A DNA stretch of 64,000 nucleotides from assembly GCA_037013495.1 (NCBI GenBank), contig JAZDXN010000030.1, positions 2,170,001 through 2,234,000 of the forward strand, read 5' to 3'. Position 1 is the stretch's first letter; the number at the start of each line of letters is the position of its first letter. The stretch comes from Hippophae tibetana (taxonomy: Eukaryota > Streptophyta > Magnoliopsida > Rosales > Elaeagnaceae). The notes under the pieces were generated by a model. That model did no database searches, was not told the DNA's origin, and worked only from the letters and a program-made list of their open reading frames with translations. The position numbers and the translations under genes were made by a program. This document shows positions 25,501-39,171 of the stretch, piece by piece.

Positions 25501-28500
25501 GATATCCTAGACATGATCGTGCAATATCCAACAAAATTATGCACGTAATTGTTAAACTTATACAAATAACAGTAGATTATAATTTATACATACGTAATTT
25601 TGGTATCATATTATGAGCTAATAAATATTTTACATATTTGGTTAATATTTCTTTGAAGTCTTACTTTTATAATTAGGAATATGTCTAACAATTCTACAGA
25701 CATCAATACGGATTCTCAAAATTCATAAATTAACTCGATACAAAAATTCCTCGTTTGCATGTAAACATTCAAACAATAAATTTGTATTGTATATAAGATC
25801 TCCAAATATAACTATATTATTTTCTACAAGTTCAATATGATGTGTTACCATTATTCTCCCTACAAACAGCTTCTATATATAGGTTAATATAACTGAAAAT
25901 AATTTTTTTTTGCCAACTAATTCAGAGTAAAATAAATTGGTTTAATGTTATTTTCTTTACCAAATGTCTTATTTTGTTTTGCAAAAATTAAAATATGTTA
26001 AAGTTATATAAAATAAATAAACTCACTTTTACAATTTTATAATAAATGTATAAAAGATGTTATAAATAAATAAATAATACATAAAGTTTTTCCTTTATTT
26101 GAAATAAATCATATTAAATAAAATCATATATAAGTAGATACTATAAATATATATATTAGATTGAATGAAATCAATATTTACCAATTAAAAAAAGCTATTA
26201 GTGATTGAAATATCATATATTCCACATGTATCTTAAAAGTGGGAGAAATTGGAAAACCAAGATTAAGAGACTGGGGATTACCCTTTGTGGTGTCGATACC
26301 CTAGACCTGATCGTGCAATATCCAACAAAATTATGCACGTAATTGTTAAACTTATACAAATAACAGTAGATTATAATTTATAGATACGTAATTTTGGTAT
26401 CATATTATGAGCTAATAAATATTTTACATATTTTGTTAATATTTCTTTGAAGTCTTACTTTTATGATTAGGAATATGTCTAACAATTCTACAAACATAAA
26501 TACGGATTGCCAAAATTCATAAATTATCTCGATACAAAAATTCCTCGTTTGCATGCAAACATTCAAACAATAAATTTGTATTGTATATAAGATCTCCAAA
26601 TATAACTATATTATCTTCTACAAGTTCAATATGATGTGTTAGCATTATTCTCCCTACAAACAGCTTCTATATATAGGTTGATATAACTGAAAATCATTTT
26701 TTTTTCCAACTAATTCAGAGTAAAATAAATTGGTTTAATGTAATTTTCTCTACCAAATGTCTTATTTTGATTTGCACAAATTAAAATATGTTAAAGTTAT
26801 ATAAAATAAATAAACTCACTTTTACTATTTTATAATAAATGTATTAAAAATGGTATAAATAAATAAATAATACATAACTTTTTTCCTTTATTTGAAATAA
26901 ATCATATTAAATAAAATCATATTTAAGTAGATACTATAAATATATATATTAGATTGAATGAAATCATTATTTACCAATTAAAAAAAGCTATTAGTGGTTG
27001 AAATATCATACATTCCACATGTATCTTAAAACTAGGAGAAATTGGAAAACCAAGATTAAGAGACCGGGGGATTAACCTTTGTGGTGTCGATATCCTAGAC
27101 ATGATCGTGCAATATCCAACAAAATTATGCACGTAATTGTTAAACTTATACAAATAACAGTAGATTATAATTTATACATACGTAATTTTGGTATCATATT
27201 ATGAGCTAATAAATATTTTACATATTTTGTTAATATTTCTTTGAAGTCTTACTTTTATAATTAGGAATATGTCTAACAATTCTACAAACATAAATACGGA
27301 TTGCCAAAATTCATAAATTATCTCGATACAAAAATTCCTCATTTGCATGCAAACATTCAAACAATAAATTTGTATTGTATATAAGATCTCCAAATATAAC
27401 TATATTATCTTCTACAAGTTCAATATGATGTGTTACCATTATTCTCCCTACAAACAGCTTCTATATATAGGTTGATATAACTAAAAATTATTTTTTTTAC
27501 CAACTAATTCAGAGTAAAATAAATTGGTTTAATCTTATTTTCTCTACCAAATGTCTTATTTTGTTTTGCAAAAATTAAAATATGTTAAAGTTATATAAAA
27601 TAAATAAACTCACTTTTACTATTTTATAATAAATGTATAAAAGATGTTATAAATAAATAAATAATACATAAATTTTTTCCTTTATTTGAAATAAATCATA
27701 TTAAATAAAATCATATATAAGTAGATACTATAAATATATATATTAGATTGAATGAAATCAATATTTACCAATTAAAAAAAGCTATTAGTGATTGAAATAT
27801 CATATATTCCACATGTATCTTAAAAGTGGGAGAAATTGGAAAACCAAGATTAAGAGACTGGGGATTACCCTTTGTGGTGTCGATACCCTAGACCTGATCG
27901 TGCAATATCCAACAAAATTATGCACGTAATTGTTAAACTTATACAAATAACAGTAGATTATAATTTATAGATTAGTAATTTTGGTATCATATTATGAGCT
28001 AATAAATATTTTACATATTTTGTTAATATTTCTTTGAAGTCTTACTTTTATGATTAGGAATATGTCTAACAATTCTACAAACATAAATACGGATTGCCAA
28101 AATTCATAAATTATCTCGATACAAAAATTCCTCGTTTGCATGCAAACATTCAAACAATAAATTTGTATTGTATATAAGATCTCCAAATATAACTATATTA
28201 TCTTCTACAAGTTCAATATGATGTGTTACCATTATTCTCCCTACAAACAGCTTCTATATATAGGTTGATATAACTAAATATTATTTTTTTTACCAACTAA
28301 TTCAGAGTAAAATAAATTGGTTTAATGTAATTTTCTCTACCAAATATCTTATTTTGATTTGCACAAATTAAAATATGTTAAAGTTATATAAAATAAATAA
28401 ACTCACTTTTACTATTTTATAATAAATGTATTAAAAATGGTATAAATAAATAAATAATACATAACTTTTTTCCTTTATTTGAAATAAATCATATTAAATA

Positions 28501-31500
28501 AAATCATATTTAAGTAGATACTATAAATATATATATTAGATTGAATGAAATCATTATTTACCAATTAAAAAAAGCTATTAGTGGTTGAAATATCATACAT
28601 TCCACATGTATCTTAAAACTAGGAGAAATTGGAAAACCAAGATTAAGAGACCGGGGGATTAACCTTTGTGGTGTCGATATCCTAGACATGATCGTGCAAT
28701 ATCCAACAAAATTATGCACGTAATTGTTAAACTTATACAAATAACAGTAGATTATAATTTATACATACGTAATTTTGGTATCATATTATGAGCTAATAAA
28801 TATTTTACATATTTTGTTAATATTTCATTGAAGTCTTACTTTTATAATTAGGAATATGTCTAACAATTCTACAAACATAAATACGGATTGCCAAAATTCA
28901 TAAATTATCTCGATACAAAAATTCCTCGTTTGCATGCAAACATTCAAACAATAAATTTGTATTGTATATAAGATCTCCAAATATCACTATATTATCTTCT
29001 ACAAGTTCAATATGATGTGTTACCATTATTCTCCCTACAAACAGCTTCTATATATAGGTTGATATAACTAAAAATTATTTTTTTTACCAACTAATTCAGA
29101 GTAAAATAAATTGGTTTAATCTTATTTTCTCTACCAAATGTCTTATTTTGTTTTGCAAAAATTAAAATATGTTAAAGTTATATAAAATAAATAAACTCAC
29201 TTTTACTATTTTATAATAATTGTATAAAAGATGTTATAAATAAATAAATAATACATAAATTTTTTCCTTTATTTGAAATAAATCATATTAAATAAAATCA
29301 TATATAAGTAGATACTATAAATATATATGTTAGATTGAATGAAATCATTATTTACCAATTAAAAAAAGCTATTAGTGGTTGAAATATCATACATTCCACA
29401 TGTATCTCAAAAGTAGGAGAAATTGGAAAACCAAGATTAAGAGATAGGGGGATTACCTTTTGTGGTGTCGATACCCTAGACATGATCGTGCAATATCTAA
29501 CAAAATTATGCACGTAATTGTTAAACTTATACAAATAACAGTAGATTATAATTTATAGATTAGTAATTTTGGTATCATATTATGAGCTAATAAATATTTT
29601 ACATATTTTGTTAATATTTCTTTGAAGTCTTATTTTTATGATTAGGAATATGTCTAACAATTCTACAAACATAAATACGGATTGCCAAAATTCATAAATT
29701 ATCTCGATACAAAAATTCCTCGTTTGCATGCAAACATTCAAACAATAAATTTGTATTGTATATAAGATCTCCAAATATAACTATATTATCTTCTACAAGT
29801 TCAATATGATGTGTTACCATTATTCTCCCTACAAATAGCTTCTATATATAGGTTGATATAACTAAATATTATTTTTTTTACCAACTAATTCAGAGTAAAA
29901 TAAATTGGTTTAATGTAATTTTCTCTACCAAATGTCTTATTTTGTTTTGCAAAAATTAAAATATGTTAAAGTTATATAAAATAAATAAACTCACTTTTAC
30001 TATTTTATAATAAATGTATTAAAAATGGTATAAATAAATAAATAATACATAACTTTTTTCCTTTATTTGAAATAAATCATATTAAATAAAATCATATATA
30101 AGTAGATACTATAAATATATATATTAGATTGAATGAAATCATTATTTACCAATTAAAAAAAGCTATTAGTGGTTGAAATATCATACATTCCACATGTATC
30201 TTAAAAGTGGGAGAAATTGGAAAACCAAGATTAAGAGACTGGGGGATTACCCTTTGTGGTGTCGATACCCTAGACAAGATCGTGCAATATCCAACAAAAT
30301 TATGCACGTAATTGTTAAACTTATACAAATAAGAGTAGATTATAATTTATACATACGTAATTTTGGTATCATATTATGAGCTAATAAATATTTTACATAT
30401 TTTGTTAATATTTCATTGAAGTCTTACTTTTATAATTAGGAATATGTCTAACAATTCTACAAACATCAATACGGATTGCCAAAATTCATAAATTATCTCG
30501 ATACAAAAATTCCTCGTTTGCATGCAAACATTCAAACAATAAATTTGTATTGTTTATAAGATCTCCAAATATCACTATATTATCTTCTACAAGTTCAATA
30601 TGAAGTGTTACCATTATTCTCCCTACAAACGGCTTCTATATATAGGTTAATATAACTGAAAATAATTTTTTTTTGCCCACTAATTCAGAGTAAAATAAAT
30701 TGGTTTAATGTTATTTTCTCTACCAAATGTCTTATTTTGTTTTGCAAAAATTAAAATATGTTAAAGTTATATAAAATAAATAAACTCACTTTTACTATTT
30801 TATAATAATTGTATAAAAGATGTTATAAATAAATAAATAATACATAAATTTTTTCCTTTATTTGAAATAAATCATATTAAATAAAATCATATATAAGTAG
30901 ATACTATAAATATATATGTTAGATTGAATGAAATCATTATTTACCAATTAAAAAAAGCTATTAGTGGTTGAAATATCATACATTCCACATGTATCTCAAA
31001 AGTAGGAGAAATTGGAAAACCAAGATTAAGAGATAGGGGGATTACCTTTTGTGGTGTCGATACCCTAGACATGATCGTGCAATATCTAACAAAATTATGC
31101 ACGTAATTGTTAAACTTATACAAATAACAGTAGATTATAATTTATAGATTAGTAATTTTGGTATCATATTATGAGCTAATAAATATTTTACATATTTTGT
31201 TAATATTTCTTTGAAGTCTTATTTTTATGATTAGGAATATGTCTAACAATTCTACAAACATAAATACGGATTGCCAAAATTCATAAATTATCTCGATACA
31301 AAAATTCCTCATTTGCATGCAAACATTCAAACAATAAATTTGTATTGTATATAAGATCTCCAAATATAACTATATTATCTTCTACAAGTTCAATATGATG
31401 TGTTACCATTATTCTCCCTACAAACAGCTTCTATATATAGGTTGATATAACTAAAAATTATTTTTTTTACCAACTAATTCAGAGTAAAATAAATTGGTTT

Positions 31501-34500
31501 AATCTTATTTTCTCTACCAAATGTCTTATTTTGTTTGGCAAAAATTAAAATATGTTAAAGTTATATAAAATAAATAAACTCACTTTTACTATTTTATAAT
31601 AAATGTATAAAAGATGTTATAAATAAATAAATAATACATAAATTTTTTCCTTTATTTGAAATAAATCATATTAAATAAAATCATATATAAGTAGATACTA
31701 TAAATATATATGTTAGATTGAATGAAATCATTATTTACCAATTAAAAAAAGCTATTAGTGGTTGAAATATCATACATTCCACATGTATCTCAAAAGTAGG
31801 AGAAATTGGAAAACCAAGATTAAGAGATAGGGGGATTACCTTTTGTGGTGTCGATACCCTAGACATGATCGTGCAATATCTAACAAAATTATGCACGTAA
31901 TTGTTAAACTTATACAAATAACAGTAGATTATAATTTATAGATTAGTAATTTTGGTATCATATTATGAGCTAATAAATATTTTACATATTTTGTTAATAT
32001 TTCTTTGAAGTCTTATTTTTATGATTAGGAATATGTCTAACAATTCTACAAACATAAATACGGATTGCCAAAATTCATAAATTATCTCGATACGAAAATT
32101 CCTCGTTTGCATGCAAACATTCAAACAATAAATTTGTATTGTATATAAGATCTCCAAATATAACTATATTATCTTCTACAAGTTCAATATGATGTGTTAC
32201 CATTATTCTCCCTACAAACAGCTTCTATATATAGGTTGATATAACTAAATATTATTTTTTTTACCAACTAATTCAGAGTAAAATAAATTGGTTTAATGTA
32301 ATTTTCTCTACCAAATGTCTTATTTTGTTTTGCAAAAATTAAAATATGTTAAAGTTATATAAAATAAATAAACTCACTTTTACTATTTTATAATAAATGT
32401 ATTAAAAATGGTATAAATAAATAAATAATACATAACTTTTTTCCTTTATTTGAAATAAATCATATTAAATAAAATCATATATAAGTAGATACTATAAATA
32501 TATATATTAGATTGAATGAAATCATTATTTACCAATTAACAAAAGCTATTAGTGGTTGAAATATCATACATTCCACATGTATCTTAAAACTAGGAGAAAT
32601 TGGAAAACCAAGATTAAGAGACCGGGGGATTACCCTTTGTGGTGTCGATATCCTAGACATGATCGTGCAATATCCAACAAAATTATGCACGTAATTGTTA
32701 AACTTATACAAATAACAGTAGATTATAATTTATACATACGTAATTTTGGTATCATATTATGAGCTAATAAATATTTTACATATTTTGTTAATATTTCTTT
32801 GAAGCCTTACTTTTATAATTAGGAATATGTCTAACAATTCTACAAACATAAATACGGATTTCCAAAATTCATAAATTATCTCGATACAAAAATTCCTCAT
32901 TTGCATGCAAACATTCAAACAATAAATTTGTATTGTATATAAGATCTCCAAATATAACTATATTATCTTCTACAAGTTCAATATGATGTGTTACCATTAT
33001 TCTCCCTACAAACAGCTTCTATATATAGGTTAATATAACTGAAAATAATTTTTTTTTGCCAACTAATTCAGAGTAAAATAAATTGGTTTAATGTTATTTT
33101 CTCTACCAAATGTCTTATTTTGTTTTGCAAAAATTAAAATATGTTAAAGTTATATAAAATAAATAAACTGACTTTTACCCATTTATAATAAATGTATAAA
33201 AAATGTTATAAATAAATAAATAATACATAAAGTTTTTCCTTTATTTGAAATAAATCATATTAAATAAAATCATATATAAGTAGATACTATAAATATATAT
33301 ATTAGATTGAATGAAATCATTATTTACCAATTAAAAAATGGTATTAGTTGTTGAAATATCATACATTCCACATGTATCTTAAAAGTGGGAGAAATTGGAA
33401 AACCAAGATTAAGAGACTGGGGACTACCCTTTGTGGTGTCGATACCCTAGACCTGATCGTGCAATATCCAACAAAATTATGCACGTAATTGTTAAACTTA
33501 TAAAAATAACAGTAGATTATAATTTATACATACGTAATTTTGGTATCATATTATGAGCTAATAAATATTTTACATATTTTGTTAATATTTCTTTGAAGTC
33601 TTACTTTTATGATTAGGAATATGTCTAACAATTCTACAAACATAAATACGGATTGCCAAAATTCATAAATTATCTCGATACAAAAATTCCTCGTTTGCAT
33701 GCAAACATTCAAACAATAAATTTGTATTGTATATAAGATCTCCAAATATAACTATATTATCTTCTACAAGTTCAATATGATGTGTTACCATTATTCTCCC
33801 TACAAACAGCTTCTATATATAGGTTGATATAACTGAAAATCATTTTTTTTCCGTCTAATTCAGAGTAAAATAAATTGGTTTAATGTAATTTTCTCTACCA
33901 AATGTCTTATTTTGATTTGCACAAATTAAAATATGTTAAAGTTATATAAAATAAATAAACTCACTTTTACTATTTTATAATAAATGTATTAAAAATTGTA
34001 TAAATAAATAAATAATACATAACTTTTTTCCTTTATTTGAAATAAATCATATTAAATAAAATCATATTTAAGTAGATACTATAAATATATATATTAGATT
34101 GAATGAAATCATTATTTACCAATTAACAAAAGCTATTAGTGGTTGAAATATCATACATTCCACATGTATCTTAAAACTAGGAGAAATTGGAAAACCAAGA
34201 TTAAGAGACCGGGGGATTACCCTTTGTGGTGTCGATATCCTAGACATGATCGTGCAATATCCAACAAAATTATGCATGTAATTGTTAAACTTATACAAAT
34301 AACAGTAGATTATAATTTATACATACGTAATTTTGGTATCATATTATGAGCTAATAAATATTTTACATATTTTGTTAATATTTCTTTGAAGTCTTACTTT
34401 TATAATTAGGAATATGTCTAACAATTCTACAAACATAAATACGGATTGCCAAAATTCATAAATTATCTCGATACAAAAATTCCTCATTTGCATGCAAACA

Positions 34501-34602
34501 TTCAAACAATAAATTTGTATTGTATATAAGATCTCCAAATATAACTATATTATCTTCTACAAGTTCAATATGATGTGTTACCATTATTCTCCCTACAAAC
34601 AG
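19516..34602. repeat. Large higher-order unit, copy 2 (19 monomers, about 15.1 kb)
   Basis: Class order from 19824 is A B C C B C A D E F E F G A G G H C H, identical to copy 1 except for two E-F dimers instead of three. Apart from the missing 1587-bp dimer I noticed very few differences by eye: c at 18735 against g at 33822, g at 26642 against c at 9968, and one T fewer near 22911. The copies are therefore very young, or one could be an assembly duplicate. Copy 2 ends inside the monomer at 34116: its tail (ttgatataactaaaaatt) differs from the copy 1 counterpart after the TATA-like motif. Confidence 0.9.
26178..29351. repeat. E-F dimer repeat, two copies of 1587 bp
   Basis: Dimers lie at 26178-27764 and 27765-29351. 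The first E has tagatacgtaa and actgaaaatcat, like the E at 9504. The second has tagattagta, actaaatatt and aaatatctta, like the E at 12678. This pair therefore corresponds to the first and third dimers of copy 1, and the chimaeric middle dimer is absent. Confidence 0.92.
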
Positions 34603-35199
34603 CTTCTATATATAGGTTGATATAACTAAAAATTATTTTTTTTACCAACTAATTCAGAGTAAAATAAATTGGTTTAATCTTATTTTCTCTACCAAATGTC
34701 TTATTTTGTTTTGCAAAAATTAAAATATGTTAAAGTTATATAAAATAAATAAACTCACTTTTACTATTTTATAATAAATGTATAAAAGATGTTATAAATA
34801 AATAAATAATACATAAATTTTTTCCTTTATTTGAAATAAATCATATTAAATAAAATCATATATAAGTAGATACTATAAATATATATGTTAGATTGAATGA
34901 AATCATTATTTACCAATTAAAAAAAGCTATTAGTGGTTGAAATATCATACATTCCACATGTATCTCAAAAGTAGGAGAAATTGGAAAACCAAGATTAAGA
35001 GATAGGGGGATTACCTTTTGTGGTGTTGATTCCCTAGACATGATCGTGCAATATCTAACAAAATTATGCACGTAATTGTTAAACTTATACAAATAACTGT
35101 AGATTATAATTTATAGATTAGTAATTTTGGTATCATATTATGAGCTAATAAATATTTTACAATATTTTGTTAATATTTCTTTGAAGTCTTATTTTTATG
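34603..35199. repeat. Junction stretch: class H tail and class G head
   Basis: This holds the tail of the monomer at 34116 and the head of a class G monomer starting at 34910. The G monomer has private changes: gtgttgattcc in place of gtgtcgatacc near 35025, aataactgtag near 35094, and an extra a in acaatatt near 35160. It links the end of the second large unit to the 5-monomer block. Nothing but satellite sequence is present. Confidence 0.8.
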
Positions 35200-38100
35200 A
35201 TTAGGAATATGTCTAACAATTCTACAAACATAAATACGGATTGCCAAAATTCATAAATTATCTCGATACAAAAATTCCTCGTTTGCATGCAAACATTCAA
35301 ACAATAAATTTGTATTGTATATAAGATCTCCAAATATAACTATATTATCTTCTACAAGTTCAATATGATGTGTTACCATTATTCTCCCTACAAACAGCTT
35401 CTATATATAGGTTGATATAACTGAAAATCATTTTTTTTCCAACTAATTCAGAGTAAAATAAATTGGTTTAATGTAATTTTCTCTACCAAATGTCTTATTT
35501 TGATTTGCAAAAATTAAAATATGTTAAAGTTATATAAAATAAATAAACTCACTTTTACTATTTTATAATAAATGTATTAAAAATGGTATAAATAAATAAA
35601 TAATACATAACTTTTTTCCTTTATTTGAAATAAATCATATTAAATAAAATCATATTTAAGTAGATACTATAAATATATATATTAGATTGAATGAAATCAT
35701 TATTTACCAATTAACAAAAGCTATTAGTGGTTGAAATATCATACATTCCACATGTATCTTAAAACTAGGAGAAATTGGAAAACCAAGATTAAGAGACCGG
35801 GGGATTACCCTTTGTGGTGTCGATATCCTAGACAAGATCGTGCAATATCCAACAAAATTATGCACGTAATTGTTAAACTTATACAAATAAGAGTATATTA
35901 TAATTTATACATACGTAATTTTGGTATCATATTATGAGCTAATAAATATTTTACATATTTTGTTAATATTTCTTTGAAGTCTTACTTTAATAATTAGGAA
36001 TATGTCTAACAATTCTACAAACATCAATACGGATTGCCAAAATTCATAAATTATCTCGATACAAAAATTCCTCGTTTGCATGCAAACATTCAAACAATAA
36101 ATTTGTATTGTTTATAATATCTCCAAATATCACTATATTATCTTCTACAAGTTCAATATGAAGTGTTACCATTATTCTCCCTACAAGAGTCTTCTATATA
36201 TAGGTTAATATAACTGAAAATAATTTTTTTTTGCCAACTAATTCAGAGTAAAATAAATTGGTTTAATCTTATTTTCTCTACCAAATGTCTTATTTTGTTT
36301 TGCAAAAATTAAAATATGTTAAAGTTATATAAAATAAATAAACTCACTTTTACTATTTTATAATAAATGTATAAAAGATGTTATAAATAAATAAATAATA
36401 CATAAATTTTTTCCTTTATTTGAAATAAATCATATTAAATAAAATCATATATAAGTAGATACTATAAATATATATGTTAGATTGAATGAAATCATTATTT
36501 ACCAATTAAAAAAAGCTATTAGTGGTTGAAATATCATACATTCCACATGTATCTCAAAAGTAGGAGAAATTGGAAAACCAAGATTAAGAGATAGGGGGAT
36601 TACCTTTTGTGGTGTCGATACCCTAGACATGATCGTGCAATATCTAACAAAATTATGCACGTAATTGTTAAACTTATACAAATAACAGTAGATTATAATT
36701 TATAGATTAGTAATTTTGGTATCATATTATGAGCTAATAAATATTTTACATATTTTGTTAATATTTCTTTGAAGTCTTACTTTTATAATTAGGAATATGT
36801 CTAACAATTCTACAAATATAAATACGGATTGCCAAAATTCATAAATTATCTCGATACAAAAATTCCTCATTTGCATGCAAACATTCAAACAATAAATTTG
36901 TATTGTATATAAGATCTCCAAATATAACTATATTATCTTCTACAAGTTCAATATGATGTGTTACCATTATTCTCCCTACAAACAGCTTCTATATATAGGT
37001 TGATATAACTAAAAATTATTTTTTTTACCAACTAATTCAGAGTAAAATAAATTGGTTTAATGTAATTTTCTCCACCAAATGTCTTATTTTGTTTTGCAAA
37101 AATTAAAATATGTTAAAGTTATATAAAATAAATAAACTCACTTTTACTATTTTATAATAAATGTATTAAAAATGGTATAAATAAATAAATAATACATAAC
37201 TTTTTTCCTTTATTTGAAATAAATCATATTAAATAAAATCATATATAAGTAGATACTATAAATATATATATATTAGATTGAATGAAATCATTATTTACCA
37301 ATTAACAAAAGCTATTAGTGGTTGAAATATCATACATTCCACATGTATCTTAACACTAGGAGAAATTGGAAAACCAAGATTAAGAGACAGGGGGATTACC
37401 TTTTGTGGGGTCGATACCCTAGACATGATCGTGCAATATCTAACAAAATTATGCACGTAATTAGTAAACTTATACAAATAACAGTAGATTATAATTTATA
37501 GATTAGTAATTTTGGTATCATATTATGAGCTAATAAATATTTTACATATTTTGTTAATATTTCTTTGAAGTCTTATTTTTATGATTAGGAATATGTCTAA
37601 CAATTCTACAAACATAAATACGGATTGCCAAAATTCATAAATTATCTCGATACAAAAATTCCTCGTTTGCATGCAAACATTCAAACAATAAATTTGTATT
37701 GTATATAAGATCTCCAAATATAACTATATTATCTTCTACAAGTTCAATATGATGTGTTACCATTATTCTCCCTACAAACAGCTTCTATATATAGGTTGAT
37801 ATAACTAAATATTATTTTTTTTACCAACTAATTCAGAGTAAAATAAATTGGTTTAATGTAATTTTCTCTACCAAATGTCTTATTTTGTTTTGCAAAAATT
37901 AAAATATGTTAAAGTTATATAAAATAAATAAACTCACTTTTACTATTTTATAATAAATGTATTAAAAATGGTATAAATAAATAAATAATACATAACTTTT
38001 TTCCTTTATTTGAAATAAATCATATTAAATAAAATCATATATAAGTAGATACTATAAATATATATATTAGATTGAATGAAATCATTATTTACCAATTAAC

Positions 38101-39171
38101 AAAAGCTATTAGTGGTTGAAATATCATACATTCCACATGTATCTTAAAACTAGGAGAAATTGGAAAACCAAGATTAAGAGACCGGGGGATTACCCTTTGT
38201 GGTGTCGATATCCTAGACATGATCGTGCAATATCCAACAAAATTATGCACGTAATTGTTAAACTTATACAAATAACAGTAGATTATAATTTATACATACG
38301 TAATTTTGGTATCATATTATGAGCTAATAAATATTTTACATATTTTGTTAATATTTCTTTGAAGTCTTACTTTTATAATTAGGAATATGTCTAACAATTC
38401 TACAAACATAAATACGGATTGCCAAAATTCATAAATTATCTCGATACAAAAATTCCTCATTTGCATGCAAATATTCAAACAATAAATTTGTATTGTATAT
38501 AAGATCTCCAAATATAACTATATTATCTTCTACAAGTTCAATATGATGTGTTACCATTATTCTCCCTACAAACAGCTTCTATATATAGGTTAATATAACT
38601 GAAAATAATTTTTTTTTGCCAACTAATTCAGAGTAAAATAAATTGGTTTAATGTTATTTTCTCTACCAAATGTCTTATTTTGTTTTGCAAAAATTAAAAT
38701 ATGTTAAAGTTATATAAAATAAATAAACTGACTTTTACCCATTTATAATAAATGTATAAAAAATGTTATAAATAAATAAATAATACATAAAGTTTTTCCT
38801 TTATTTGAAATAAATCATATTAAATAAAATCATATATAAGTAGATACTATAAATATATATATTAGATTGAATGAAATCATTATTTACCAATTAAAAAATG
38901 GTATTAGTTGTTGAAATATCATACATTCCACATGTATCTTAAAAGTGGGAGAAATTGGAAAACCAAGATTAAGAGACTGGGGACTACCCTTTGTGGTGTC
39001 GATACCCTAGACTTGATCGTGCAATATCCAACAAAATTATGCACGTAATTGTTAAACTTATAAAAATAACAGTAGATTATAATTTATACATACGTAATTT
39101 TGGTATCATATTATGAGCTAATAAATATTTTACATATTTTGTTAATATTTCTTTGAAGTCTTACTTTTATG
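35200..39171. repeat. Five-monomer higher-order unit, copy A (3972 bp)
   Basis: Monomers 35704 (H), 36499 (G), 37295 (I), 38089 (H) and 38884 (C), with part of the preceding tail, recur in part at an offset of 3972-3973 bp. Variants shared with copy B and rare elsewhere include aagagtctt (about 36185 and 40158), tctccaccaaat (about 37072 and 41043) and the class I marks cttaacacta and aattagtaaac. The left boundary is uncertain by several hundred bases because the tails of the monomers at 34910 and 38884 are alike. Confidence 0.75.
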
